Source: a virus
IMG/VR virus record: IMGVR_UViG_3300032562_000025
Location: 1 to 58,503 of that record
Strand: one strand, 5' to 3'
Length of the DNA: 58,503 bases
Of the stretch, positions 1-7,178 are shown piece after piece. A program made the position numbers and the translations under genes. Position 1 is the first letter of the stretch. Each line of letters begins with the position of its first letter. The notes under the pieces are model-generated. The model was not told the DNA's origin. It did no database searches and saw nothing but the letters and a program-made list of their open reading frames with translations.

Positions 1-1794
1 AATGGGAGTGCGGCAAGCGGGAAAACCTACCATGCTGCAAGCTCAGGGATAGCGTCAAATAGCCCATCATACCTTGAGATCTGTAACCTGACCATTCAGA
101 ATATCTTCATCAATACAGGCGGAAATGGTTCAGGGGCAACAGATTACACAGGGTTATTGACAAGGAACATTTTCATTGATGATGGAAGTGGGAGTTACTC
201 GAATGTGAATATCCATAACAATACCCTTAATAATGCCCGAACGGGTATATGGATGGCTTTTGAAGGGATAACCGTATCAGCCGTGAATATCTACAGCAAT
301 ATCATGGTAGATCACGCATGGACAATAATGATAGGCGCTGGTAGTAATAACTCGGTAATATCAGGCGTTGACATCTATAAGAATGAGTTTTCCGACTGGC
401 ATTTGTGGCAGTATCCAACGGCACAATATCACACAGATGGTTTGATTATTTACAGCAATACAGGGGCATCGACATCGCATTACGCCGGGAAGTTTCGAGA
501 CAATTATGCCCATGGCAACCTTGGAGCGGGTAGTCCTTCTGGTTTTATCGGTTCTGGTTGCGGTGGTCAGAATTTTCTTATCTATAATAACCTGTTCGTC
601 TGCAATAACGTAGACGGAGGTGAAACGAAAGGGGCATGTATAGTTGATTACAATGCAGGCCCTACAGGATGCACGGCAGGGCAACCAGTCAACACTACAC
701 TTTATAACAATACAATAATAGGCACGGCAACGCAGGCCAGTGGACAGGCGGGGCACGCTATAAAAGCGGCAAGAGCCGGAATCTACATGACGGTTAAGAA
801 CAACATATTTGTTAATTATTATGTGCCGCTTTATGATATGAACACTGATTTAAGCGGTTTTAGTGGTGCGAACGGCTCAGCAGATTACAATTTATATTAT
901 GGACACACCTATGCCGCCGCCTTTAACGATGGTGGAACTAAAGTATCCATAGCTACGTTTAAATCAACCTATAGCCAGGAGAATCACAGCGTAGCCGCTA
1001 ATCCTTCCATCGACGCAAACTATAAACCCGATGCAGTGGGCGACCCTATTGTGGCAGCAGGGGCAGACTTAACATCATTGGGAATTAATACCGATAAAGA
1101 CGGCAATGCTCGCCCTTCCGGTTCGGCTTGGACAATTGGGGCTTACGAATGGAACACAACTCCCGATACGACCCCACCCGCCTTAGTAACTATGACCGTT
1201 AATGTTTCAGGAACAACCGCCACACTAGTTTTAAATGAAAATGTCACGGTCAACTATGGCACAGGTTTTACCCTTGATTGTAATGGAGGAGTAGGAGAAG
1301 GCCTCTCTTTCGTCAGCGAAACTGTTGGAACCATCCTTTTTAACATCACAGGTAGGGCGATAGATATTGCTGAAAGTTGCACGTTTGGCTACACTACTGT
1401 CACCGATGGCATTGAAGATGCGGCAGGGAATGACCTTGCATCCATTGTGGGCGGGGCAGTAACCAACTCCTCAACCCATACCCCGACAGAAATCACTTAC
1501 ACAGTCACACCCTCAACATCAAAAGGATGTGCAGTGGCACCCGTTACGGCAAAGACGGTAGTCACGGGGACTACAACAACTTTTGCTTGCGCCCCCGATT
1601 ATAATTATACCTGCACAAATTGGACAGGAACGTGCGGTGGATCAGGGACAACCACTTTGACGACCTCGGCAATAACAGCAGACTGTACGGTGATTCAGCC
1701 ATGCAAACAAACGTATCCTGATGTGTCAATATGCGTTGCGGGAAGTTGTGCGACATGGACATTAGGCTCGGGGCCAGTAGTGACATTTCATTAA
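1..1794 (+). CDS. C-terminal part of a right-handed beta-helix tail spike / secreted surface protein (partial, 5' end missing)
   Basis: Frame 1 is open from the first base, so the gene starts upstream; the ATG at 157 is internal. The first ~380 residues are Asn/Gly-rich repeats of the kind found in right-handed parallel beta-helix (pectate-lyase-like) proteins, closing with a GAYEW motif. Two small C-terminal domains follow: an Ig-like/SwmB-like repeat (about window codons 385-490) and a Cys-rich InlB B-repeat-like module containing TGTCGG (about 495-565). The fold suggests a host-surface polysaccharide-binding or degrading spike; no catalytic residues can be assigned. The N-terminus is probably the fragment at 58293-58503. 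The GC content is higher than in the central window. Confidence 0.8.
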   Translation, partial: NGSAASGKTYHAASSGIASNSPSYLEICNLTIQNIFINTGGNGSGATDYTGLLTRNIFIDDGSGSYSNVNIHNNTLNNARTGIWMAFEGITVSAVNIYSNIMVDHAWTIMIGAGSNNSVISGVDIYKNEFSDWHLWQYPTAQYHTDGLIIYSNTGASTSHYAGKFRDNYAHGNLGAGSPSGFIGSGCGGQNFLIYNNLFVCNNVDGGETKGACIVDYNAGPTGCTAGQPVNTTLYNNTIIGTATQASGQAGHAIKAARAGIYMTVKNNIFVNYYVPLYDMNTDLSGFSGANGSADYNLYYGHTYAAAFNDGGTKVSIATFKSTYSQENHSVAANPSIDANYKPDAVGDPIVAAGADLTSLGINTDKDGNARPSGSAWTIGAYEWNTTPDTTPPALVTMTVNVSGTTATLVLNENVTVNYGTGFTLDCNGGVGEGLSFVSETVGTILFNITGRAIDIAESCTFGYTTVTDGIEDAAGNDLASIVGGAVTNSSTHTPTEITYTVTPSTSKGCAVAPVTAKTVVTGTTTTFACAPDYNYTCTNWTGTCGGSGTTTLTTSAITADCTVIQPCKQTYPDVSICVAGSCATWTLGSGPVVTFH

Positions 1795-1795
1795 A

Positions 1796-2083
1796 ATGGA
1801 GACGACATTGAGTGAAGAGACGACACTGAAATTCAAATTGGTAACTTTGGCAACAATCTCAATCGGGATTCTGAGTGCATGCATGATAGTCGCAGCAATA
1901 TGGATTACAAACATTTCAACCACTCAAGCCGACCTTGCAAAAGTACAAAGTACTCACGGAGAGGACATAGCGACACTTAAACAAAATGATATAAACCAAA
2001 AGGAAGCTCTATCTTATATCGTGAATCGTGTAGACGAAATAAGGAACGACCAGATAAGGCGATACAATCCAAGGAGTAAATAA
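1796..2083 (+). CDS. Small single-membrane-span protein with coiled-coil tail
   Basis: A 95-aa protein with a polar N-terminus, one hydrophobic segment at about residues 14-37 (ATISIGILSACMIVAAIWI) and a charged helical C-terminus rich in Gln, Asp and Asn. It starts one base after the spike stop and is probably translationally coupled to it. Topology and position resemble small membrane proteins of phage lysis or superinfection-exclusion modules, but there is no diagnostic motif. Function unknown. Confidence 0.6.
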   Translation: METTLSEETTLKFKLVTLATISIGILSACMIVAAIWITNISTTQADLAKVQSTHGEDIATLKQNDINQKEALSYIVNRVDEIRNDQIRRYNPRSK

Positions 2084-2084
2084 C

Positions 2085-2216
2085 ATGGGGAAGCAAAGCG
2101 ATTTACCTTATACCTCTGCAAATGTGGAATGTGTTTGTGCCACGGCAAGGAGCGAAAACCTACTCAACAGGATAAAGCCGATATTAAACGTGAGTGGGAG
2201 AATATCCGGTTCATAA
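2085..2216 (+). CDS. Possible 43-aa ORF (alternative to the overlapping zinc-ribbon frame)
   Basis: The ATG at 2085 lies 8 nt after AAGGAG (2071-2076), a good ribosome site, and encodes 43 residues beginning MGKQSDLPYT. The sequence shows no recognisable features, whereas the overlapping +2 frame encodes a convincing Cys-rich protein. Either this is the real gene, or it is the correctly initiated 5' end of a gene whose remainder is in the other frame because of a frameshift. Confidence 0.3.
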   Translation: MGKQSDLPYTSANVECVCATARSENLLNRIKPILNVSGRISGS

Positions 2217-2248
2217 AATGGGAGTGTAAATCATGCCAGAGCAAATAA
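2129..2248 (+). CDS. Small zinc-ribbon-like protein, start uncertain or frameshifted
   Basis: From the ATG at 2129 this frame gives 39 residues with CLCHG near the start and CKSC at the end; the open frame extends upstream to 2084 and adds CKCG just before that ATG. The two Cys pairs look like a zinc ribbon. No ribosome site fits the ATG at 2129, whereas a good one precedes the ATG at 2085 in a different frame, so a frameshift or assembly error near 2105-2120 is plausible. It overlaps the next gene by 16 nt. Confidence 0.35.
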   Translation: MCLCHGKERKPTQQDKADIKREWENIRFIKWECKSCQSK

Positions 2249-2448
2249 TATGTCCACTTTGTAAACAACCCACAGATGGTGTTACGAGTGTAACTGGGAA
2301 TCAGGTATGTTCTAATCCCAATTGCTTAATTAAAGAGTTTGGTATCAGGACGGCCAATGAACAGGAAGCATACGCAAAGACATTTAAGTGGGCAACATTG
2401 AAGAAAGCAACACAGCCGACGGAGGGGAAACCATCGGTATGGAAGTGA
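2233..2448 (+). CDS. Small zinc-ribbon protein
   Basis: A 71-aa protein with two Cys pairs, CPLC (residues 7-10) and CSNPNC (about 27-32), a likely structural zinc site at the N-terminus. The rest is a short charged helix. It lies in the cluster of small genes downstream of the spike and overlaps the next gene slightly. Function unknown; small zinc ribbons of this type are common phage accessory proteins. Confidence 0.55.
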   Translation: MPEQIICPLCKQPTDGVTSVTGNQVCSNPNCLIKEFGIRTANEQEAYAKTFKWATLKKATQPTEGKPSVWK

Positions 2449-2651
2449 AACGAACTATCAAACATTATTTGTCAGTTGCCCTATTTCTAACCTCAATTTT
2501 GCCCCTCACTGCACTTTTACAGGAGGTAAGGGAGGATAAGACGCAGGCAATGATAAAAATGGATTGTGGGGCATCCTGTGAGCATGAAATTACAGGCTTG
2601 GAGATTCGGGAAGGTGAAATCATCAATAAACTATTGGAGGGAGAGAAATGA
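2439..2651 (+). CDS. Small membrane protein, possible spanin-like lysis component
   Basis: Start chosen at the ATG at 2439, behind GGAGG at 2421-2425, rather than at 2388. The 70-aa product has one N-terminal hydrophobic segment (SVALFLTSILPLTALL) followed by a charged, helix-prone tail. Its stop overlaps the start of a lipoprotein gene (ATGA). An inner-membrane protein coupled to an outer-membrane lipoprotein is the usual arrangement of i-spanin and o-spanin, but the soluble part is short and no family motif is visible, so the role is an inference from position. Confidence 0.45.
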   Translation: MEVKRTIKHYLSVALFLTSILPLTALLQEVREDKTQAMIKMDCGASCEHEITGLEIREGEIINKLLEGEK

Positions 2652-3037
2652 AAGCAATTATCGGTTTGCCAACGGTGGCAAGGGCATCGGTTATGGTTAT
2701 TTTGGCAGTAATGTTGTTGGCGGGATGTGCAGGATTCTCGAACATGGGTGCCAAGGAAGTTATGAAGGTCGAAGAGGCCATTGTGTCCCTTGGACAGTCT
2801 AAGCTCACCGTACCATGCAAAGCGGGAATTATGGCGGGGCTTACCATTGCACCGGATACGAATAAATCAGTTGAAAATTTGGTTAAGGCAATGAATATGC
2901 TGGTTGATCCGAAAGATCCTGAATACATCAAATGCTATGGAGAGGCTCTTTACTTCTCGTTTCTTATTCACGGTGCATCTGATGTCAGCGATAAAATTAT
3001 ATCGAAATTGACTGAGCTTGGGGTGATACTTCCATGA
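2648..3037 (+). CDS. Predicted lipoprotein (lysis-module candidate)
   Basis: A 129-aa protein with a type II signal sequence: basic N-terminus, hydrophobic stretch and lipobox LAGC (Cys about residue 27), so it should be lipidated in the cell envelope. The mature part has two further Cys residues and is mostly helical. It overlaps its neighbours on both sides by ATGA, so it is translated from one mRNA with the DUF1353 and holin-like genes. It could be an o-spanin-like or surface-exclusion lipoprotein; the domain itself is unrecognised. Confidence 0.6.
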   Translation: MKAIIGLPTVARASVMVILAVMLLAGCAGFSNMGAKEVMKVEEAIVSLGQSKLTVPCKAGIMAGLTIAPDTNKSVENLVKAMNMLVDPKDPEYIKCYGEALYFSFLIHGASDVSDKIISKLTELGVILP

Positions 3038-3435
3038 TAACCAAATCAGAGTTTATAACCGATCTGGTCATTGAGTTGATTGACGAAGAGAAGAACATCT
3101 GGAAACTCCACGAACCTCTGATCTATCATAGTGTCCTCGCAAAGTGTTCTATCTGCGTACCAGAGGAGTTTATGACAGACCTTGCCAGTGTGCCGCGTGT
3201 ACCTATTCTGTACTTACGATGGGGGAACCGAGCCCATAGAGAAGCCGTCATTCATGATTACCTTTACTGTATTAATTCAGAGCCTGTCGTCACATTTGAC
3301 CAAGCTAACGATATTTTCAAAGAGGCCATGATTTCAAGAGGGAAGCCGGAAGATATTGTCGGGCCAATGTATGAAGGGGTTTGTGTCGGGGGTAAGTCAC
3401 ATTTTCATAAACGATACGTGGAGGATAAGCTATGA
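3034..3435 (+). CDS. DUF1353 family phage protein
   Basis: A 133-aa protein with the DUF1353 signature: FMTDLASVPR in the middle, then an AHREAVIHDYLY block and a helix around DQANDIFKEAMISRG. DUF1353 proteins are phage and prophage proteins of unknown biochemical role, often placed near lysis or tail-end genes, as here. Overlaps the lipoprotein upstream and the holin-like gene downstream by 4 nt each. Confidence 0.8.
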   Translation: MITKSEFITDLVIELIDEEKNIWKLHEPLIYHSVLAKCSICVPEEFMTDLASVPRVPILYLRWGNRAHREAVIHDYLYCINSEPVVTFDQANDIFKEAMISRGKPEDIVGPMYEGVCVGGKSHFHKRYVEDKL

Positions 3436-3584
3436 AGTTTGATAACAACACCATTGCCCTTATCGGCCTGCTTATCATAGCCTTTGCATCGTTGTTCGCT
3501 ATGCCTGCTATTTCAGAAAAGGTTATCACGCTGATTGCTGGTGGAATAATTGGGTTTATGGCGAAGGAGAAAGGATCAGAGTAG
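3432..3584 (+). CDS. Holin-like small protein with two membrane spans
   Basis: A 50-aa protein from the ATG at 3432 to TAG at 3582-3584. It has two hydrophobic stretches, TIALIGLLIIAFASLFAM and VITLIAGGIIGFMA, with a short turn between them and a charged C-terminus (KEKGSE), as in class II holins. It is the last gene of the rightward cluster, overlaps DUF1353 by ATGA and is followed by the hairpin at 3601-3646. No endolysin is recognisable nearby, so holin is an inference from topology and position. Confidence 0.5.
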   Translation: MKFDNNTIALIGLLIIAFASLFAMPAISEKVITLIAGGIIGFMAKEKGSE

Positions 3585-3600
3585 TTATATATTTATAATT

Positions 3601-3646
3601 AGAGGTAACGTAATTTTTACGTTAATAATATAATTACGTTACCTCT
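3601..3646. repeat. 15-bp perfect inverted repeat built from the dispersed palindrome, between convergent genes
   Basis: AGAGGTAACGTAATT (3601-3615) is mirrored exactly by 3632-3646. The left arm continues into a full CGTAANNNTTACG core (3609-3621) with the GAGGTA tail; the right arm supplies a second half-site with TTACCTC. It sits in the 80-bp gap between the rightward holin-like gene and the leftward 3665 gene, where a bidirectional terminator is expected, although the flanking T-runs are weak. Confidence 0.8.
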
Positions 3647-3664
3647 TTAACTTAATTTATTACT

Positions 3665-4297
3665 TTACTGGATTTGATAAAACTTAATAATAAATTGTGG
3701 ATTTGCCGTTGATGTATGATAACCTGGCAATACCGCCAGCGCACCAGTCGAACCACCATTCGCATATTGTTCTGACGATCCCCCGCTTAATCCTCCGCCA
3801 ATACCGCCCGTTGTCACGCTGTCCTTAAACTGGACAACATACCTGATATTGCCCTTCAAACCCTGTGCCTTGTCAATGAGTGTTTTCTCAAGATCTTCAA
3901 GTCGTATCCGTGATAGGAATGAACCACTATATATGGCGAGGACCTTCACGACCACATCCTTCTTGTAATCAAGCGGGATAAGGGCAGGGTTGGCGAACTT
4001 TGGAAGGGTCGTATAATCGCCGATTCTACCATTAAGAAGGATAGGAAGTTCAATGGGAGTTATATTTGGAGTTGTCAGCAATGGCCTGTCTGTGACTACT
4101 GACACGCCAGTATTGTTGTTCATGGGTGCATTGATACCCTGCACCTGTCCTTGAAGTTGCCCCTGTTGCTGACCCTGCGTTTGTGCCTGTAGGCTTGTGA
4201 CTGTGATTTTTGCCGGTTCATTGCACTGCTGATTCGCAAATACCGGACTTGCCATTAATACCAATACTAATGCTACCATTACTAAGTTCTTTCTCAT
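3665..4297 (-). CDS. Secreted protein with Gln-rich linker, unknown function
   Basis: Start placed at 4297, where AAAGGAGGTAAC precedes the ATG, rather than at the longer 4363 start. The 210-aa product has a clear signal peptide ending PVFA, then a Gln/Gly-rich linker (QGQQQGQLQGQVQG) and a globular domain of about 130 residues followed by a Gly/Ser-rich loop (GGIGGGLSGGSS). It should be exported to the periplasm or surface. No family recognised. It is the last gene of the leftward block and converges on the holin-like gene. Confidence 0.6.
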   Translation of the reverse strand: MRKNLVMVALVLVLMASPVFANQQCNEPAKITVTSLQAQTQGQQQGQLQGQVQGINAPMNNNTGVSVVTDRPLLTTPNITPIELPILLNGRIGDYTTLPKFANPALIPLDYKKDVVVKVLAIYSGSFLSRIRLEDLEKTLIDKAQGLKGNIRYVVQFKDSVTTGGIGGGLSGGSSEQYANGGSTGALAVLPGYHTSTANPQFIIKFYQIQ

Positions 4298-4359
4298 TTT
4301 GTTACCTCCTTTTATTTTGATATATACAACTCTTGTTTTCCCAAATTGTCTTGAATGAG

Positions 4360-4851
4360 TCATTCTCCCTCCATCCCTTTAATCAGCATTAACAACGCTG
4401 GTGATTTGATTGTGCCGGTCAAGTTGCAATTATTACATTTTTGACGGTCTGGATTCCATTGTGCGATAGGGCATTTGATTAGGCCCCATTCCTGATGATC
4501 ATAGAGATATTGCAGGAAGTTATCGGCTTGAAGTTGAGCGTTTACAACCATTGTGGCATTTTCTTCTCTCTCCCAAATTTCATAGGCAGTTTGTCTTAAA
4601 TATTTATCCCACACTTCCGGCATCTGCTCAACAATCTTGTCGATGGTATCGTAGGATAGGCGGGAGCCAGTGAAGGGATTGTATTGAGCAGTATGCAGAG
4701 GATACGGAGTATTTGAACAATTTTTTAGTGTTCTAACACCACATGAGCAATATCTAAATTCTATTCCATCAATATCAGTTTCATATCTATCCCACTCATG
4801 CCAGCACATCCCCAGCAACTTCGCCATAAATTCTGCTTTCCAGTCGTTCAT
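4360..4851 (-). CDS. Hypothetical early protein with Cys clusters
   Basis: Start placed at 4851 (residues MNDWKAEF), directly behind CAAGGAGGATT, not at 4920. The 163-aa product has an N-terminal CWHEW, a CSCG pair and a C-terminal CNNCNLTG, suggesting zinc binding at both ends. The central part is helical and acidic. The N-terminal layout resembles phage sandwich-fold proteins of unknown role, but I cannot assign it. Its mRNA leader is the structured element at 4866-4947. Confidence 0.55.
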   Translation of the reverse strand: MNDWKAEFMAKLLGMCWHEWDRYETDIDGIEFRYCSCGVRTLKNCSNTPYPLHTAQYNPFTGSRLSYDTIDKIVEQMPEVWDKYLRQTAYEIWEREENATMVVNAQLQADNFLQYLYDHQEWGLIKCPIAQWNPDRQKCNNCNLTGTIKSPALLMLIKGMEGE

Positions 4852-4865
4852 AATCCTCCTTGAAA

Positions 4866-4947
4866 GGGTAGGGACAGGCACGTCGTGACTTGTTTTTCCT
4901 TGCTCAAGGGATGACCACACGTCTTAGTTATGCGTTTCGCCCTACCC
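4866..4947 (-). ncRNA. Structured 5' leader element A
   Basis: GGGTAGGG at 4866-4873 pairs perfectly with CCCTACCC at 4940-4947, enclosing about 66 nt. Inside is a 28-nt block (4895-4922), containing TTCCTTGCTCAAGGGA as an internal hairpin, that recurs with three differences at 18426-18453. The element lies between two leftward genes; on the minus strand its last arm is followed within a few bases by the ribosome site of the gene starting at 4851. A cis-acting regulator, RNA-processing site or attenuator is possible. No known riboswitch class recognised. Confidence 0.55.
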
Positions 4948-4953
4948 ATTTTA

Positions 4954-5178
4954 TTATTTTCTTTTTGTGCAGGAACACGGTCTGTAAAAACAGATATGTC
5001 CTCCTTTTGTGTATGGTTTACTCTTGAAACTCCCCTTTCCATAACAGAAATGACAATTAGGGTTTGGCTCTTTGTCAAGTTCCGTCATTGAATGATCTAC
5101 TTGATTGAGCAACTCCTCAAATGTCTCTTCTACTTCTTTACTCTGGAATGTGTGGATGTGCCCGCTCTGATCGTCCAT
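4954..5178 (-). CDS. Small protein with DnaJ-like zinc finger
   Basis: A 74-aa protein. The acidic helical N-terminus is followed by CHFCYGKGSF and a second cluster CFYRPCSC, the CxxCxGKG pattern of DnaJ-type zinc ribbons. It belongs to the run of small leftward genes and precedes structured element A. Probably a zinc-binding accessory protein; target unknown. Confidence 0.6.
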   Translation of the reverse strand: MDDQSGHIHTFQSKEVEETFEELLNQVDHSMTELDKEPNPNCHFCYGKGSFKSKPYTKGGHICFYRPCSCTKRK

Positions 5179-5179
5179 T

Positions 5180-5362
5180 CTATTCCTCCTTTAAAATCCC
5201 ATCGGTCAGCAACATTGCCTCATCATTATGCTCTGGGTGATTATCTATAATGTGATTTGCCATTTTCAGCCACCCAGACCGTCTTTTACCTTTCTTGGTT
5301 GTATACCATATGGGAGTTGTAAATACACAATATTTACAATGGATTATCCCTCTCGTAAACAT
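5180..5362 (-). CDS. Small C2H2-like zinc-finger protein
   Basis: Start set at 5362 (MFTRG), which has GAAGGAGGGAAT immediately upstream; a longer in-frame start at 5386 lacks this. The 60-aa product contains CKYC and a distal HIIDNHPEH, giving a C2H2-like finger with a long basic loop (TTKKGKRRSGW). It could bind nucleic acid. Two bases separate its stop from the start of the 4954 gene's reading frame, consistent with co-translation. Confidence 0.55.
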   Translation of the reverse strand: MFTRGIIHCKYCVFTTPIWYTTKKGKRRSGWLKMANHIIDNHPEHNDEAMLLTDGILKEE

Positions 5363-5417
5363 ATTCCCTCCTTCATCCACTTCCAAGCTGGATGTTCAAT
5401 TTTGCCTTGACTACATT

Positions 5418-5558
5418 TTACATCCAACCACTTAAAAGTTTAATAGCTTTCTTTCTAAACTTAAGTAAGTCCCAACCAGCATAGTCATCCTCGCACTTAT
5501 CAAATTTCCAGGTCAGCCATCCAAGTTGTCTATTAAATTCCCTTTTAATCTCAACCAT
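5418..5558 (-). CDS. Small hypothetical protein
   Basis: A 46-aa ORF from the ATG at 5558 (behind GAGGTTTAAA) to TAA at 5418. The sequence is rich in Trp, Lys and Asp (RQLGWLTWKFDKCEDDYAGW). No motif recognised. It lies between the DUF3987 gene and the zinc-finger gene, in line with the operon. Supported by ribosome site and placement only. Confidence 0.45.
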   Translation of the reverse strand: MVEIKREFNRQLGWLTWKFDKCEDDYAGWDLLKFRKKAIKLLSGWM

Positions 5559-5569
5559 TTTAAACCTCC

Positions 5570-6823
5570 TCATTTATTTTTATGCTTTTCATTATATTCA
5601 TCAGTCAATTTAACATAAAAGTCAGCATTATAAAACCACACACCACCTTCACCCTTCGGCCCAATAAACTGTTTAACAACACGCCCAGTTCGAGTTACCG
5701 TATTCATTACGTTATCAAATTTACTTGAATCCAAATCCCTCCAAGTCATGTCAATTAATTCCTTTTCATTAATTGCTTTTCTCAAATTCATTATCTGAAA
5801 TATTGTATCAATCTCTGAAGTTACTTCAGATTTACCAACAGCACGAAAGACATTGACCATATCAACTTCAATTTCTTCAATCAATTGAATTGATTCTTGA
5901 ATATAATCCCATTCCATACTTAACTTGCTTGTTTTTGCTGCTCCACAAACTTGAGCAACTTTCAATATGTAAGATGGTTTCCTTGAATACCAACCATTGA
6001 ATGTTGGATCTTTACATAAACGATCAGGATTATCTTCCTCATATTCATTATACCAATTATCCCACTTTTCACCTGAATCCTTAGAAAATTCATAATTTCC
6101 TACCATTCTTGAAATCACAAATAAGTCATCAATTAAATGTGCTTCCAATTTTTGAATTTCCTTACTATTTACCGGCCTCGAACATTTCTTATATTTTTGT
6201 GTAGCCCAGATGAATAATATTCTACTTGTCAAACCACCACCAATTGCTGAACTTGGAAAACATGAAGCAACTGAATCTGGTGTTGTAGCTGCAATTAAAT
6301 TTAAGAAAGGTGATGGAATCTTATTCGAACCTGAATGTTTTGTTCTGTACTTCCATGGAATTTCCTTTGAATCAAATAAATCAGTAAGCAAGACAAGCAT
6401 TTTTGTATTTTCCTTTTTCTGACCTAAAAATGATTCAAATTCCCTTGAGACGATGTTCAATGAAGAATGTCTAAATAATGTCCCATCTGGCATTTGTTCA
6501 TCAGTTGCTGATGTTTCCAAATCGTCGAGCAATGCTTCCTTCGATGTTGCATCTGCTGACTGAACCAACTCGGTTATGTTTGACATTATCTTAACACCAA
6601 AATCAATAGCTTGGCTCTTACGAGCCCGACCTGGTTCAGCAACAAATACTAAGTAAAGATTTGGATAAACACGCAATCGGCCCAAATTTAAGCAAATTTT
6701 TTTTCTCAATGCTCCAGCAATTACTGAAATTCCTGTCCATTTTTGAAATAACCTTGCTGGTTCGGTGTCCTCAGTATATTGCATATATGTTTTAAGCCAA
6801 TCCTTCAACTTACGATCAGCCAT
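5570..6823 (-). CDS. DUF3987-like helicase/primase-type ATPase
   Basis: A 417-aa protein resembling the DUF3987 family of phage and mobile-element replication ATPases: N-terminal WTGISVIAGALRKKI block, a P-loop-like AEPGRARKSQ at about residues 62-71, an acidic segment before VSREFESFLGQ (Walker B-like region), LLTDLFDS, and an AATTPDS-SCFPSSAIGGGLTSR arginine-finger region. The P-loop is atypical: Arg replaces the usual Gly before Lys-Ser. Its place beside the polymerase suggests it is the replicative helicase or helicase-primase. Overlaps the upstream gene by 8 nt. Confidence 0.65.
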   Translation of the reverse strand: MADRKLKDWLKTYMQYTEDTEPARLFQKWTGISVIAGALRKKICLNLGRLRVYPNLYLVFVAEPGRARKSQAIDFGVKIMSNITELVQSADATSKEALLDDLETSATDEQMPDGTLFRHSSLNIVSREFESFLGQKKENTKMLVLLTDLFDSKEIPWKYRTKHSGSNKIPSPFLNLIAATTPDSVASCFPSSAIGGGLTSRILFIWATQKYKKCSRPVNSKEIQKLEAHLIDDLFVISRMVGNYEFSKDSGEKWDNWYNEYEEDNPDRLCKDPTFNGWYSRKPSYILKVAQVCGAAKTSKLSMEWDYIQESIQLIEEIEVDMVNVFRAVGKSEVTSEIDTIFQIMNLRKAINEKELIDMTWRDLDSSKFDNVMNTVTRTGRVVKQFIGPKGEGGVWFYNADFYVKLTDEYNEKHKNK

Positions 6824-7178
6824 TGATAATATCCCTGACCATTTGGTTTGAAATTAAACTTGACTTTGGTATTATTGGTATATTTAATTCATTTGCTAAC
6901 TTAATTTCGTCTTTCATTCCATTGGATATACACTCACCATATAACCATATTTCATCAATTATTCCTCGCTTAAATAATTCCTTACTATTTGCAATTCCTC
7001 TCATTCGTTCTCTCTTATTATCATCATTTAAGGCTAAGCAATCACTAATGTAAGGTGCATATGGAATAACATTATTAATTATTATATTTATATTTCTTAT
7101 AATATTTAATATTTTAGCTATATTATCTTCAACATTTCCACTTATCGGGTGAGCTATAAATACAACTTTAACTGACAT
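6816..7178 (-). CDS. DUF4406-like / nucleoside 2-deoxyribosyltransferase-fold protein
   Basis: A 120-aa protein with N-terminal beta strand VVFIAHPISG, a mid segment AYISDCLAL and ECISNGMKDEIKLANELNIPI near the C-terminus, matching the layout of DUF4406 proteins, which adopt a nucleoside 2-deoxyribosyltransferase fold (binding of nucleotide sugar by the SxGM-E region). In phages these are linked to nucleotide salvage or modification. It lies between helicase and polymerase genes and overlaps both. Confidence 0.6.
   Translation of the reverse strand: MSVKVVFIAHPISGNVEDNIAKILNIIRNINIIINNVIPYAPYISDCLALNDDNKRERMRGIANSKELFKRGIIDEIWLYGECISNGMKDEIKLANELNIPIIPKSSLISNQMVRDIING

Noticed and set aside
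361-756. 131-aa minus-strand ORF under the spike gene
   Set aside because: Antisense shadow of a well-supported beta-helix coding frame.
3601-3646. Classical rho-independent terminator
   Set aside because: The stem is AT-rich and not followed by a clear T-run; described as an inverted repeat built from the dispersed element.
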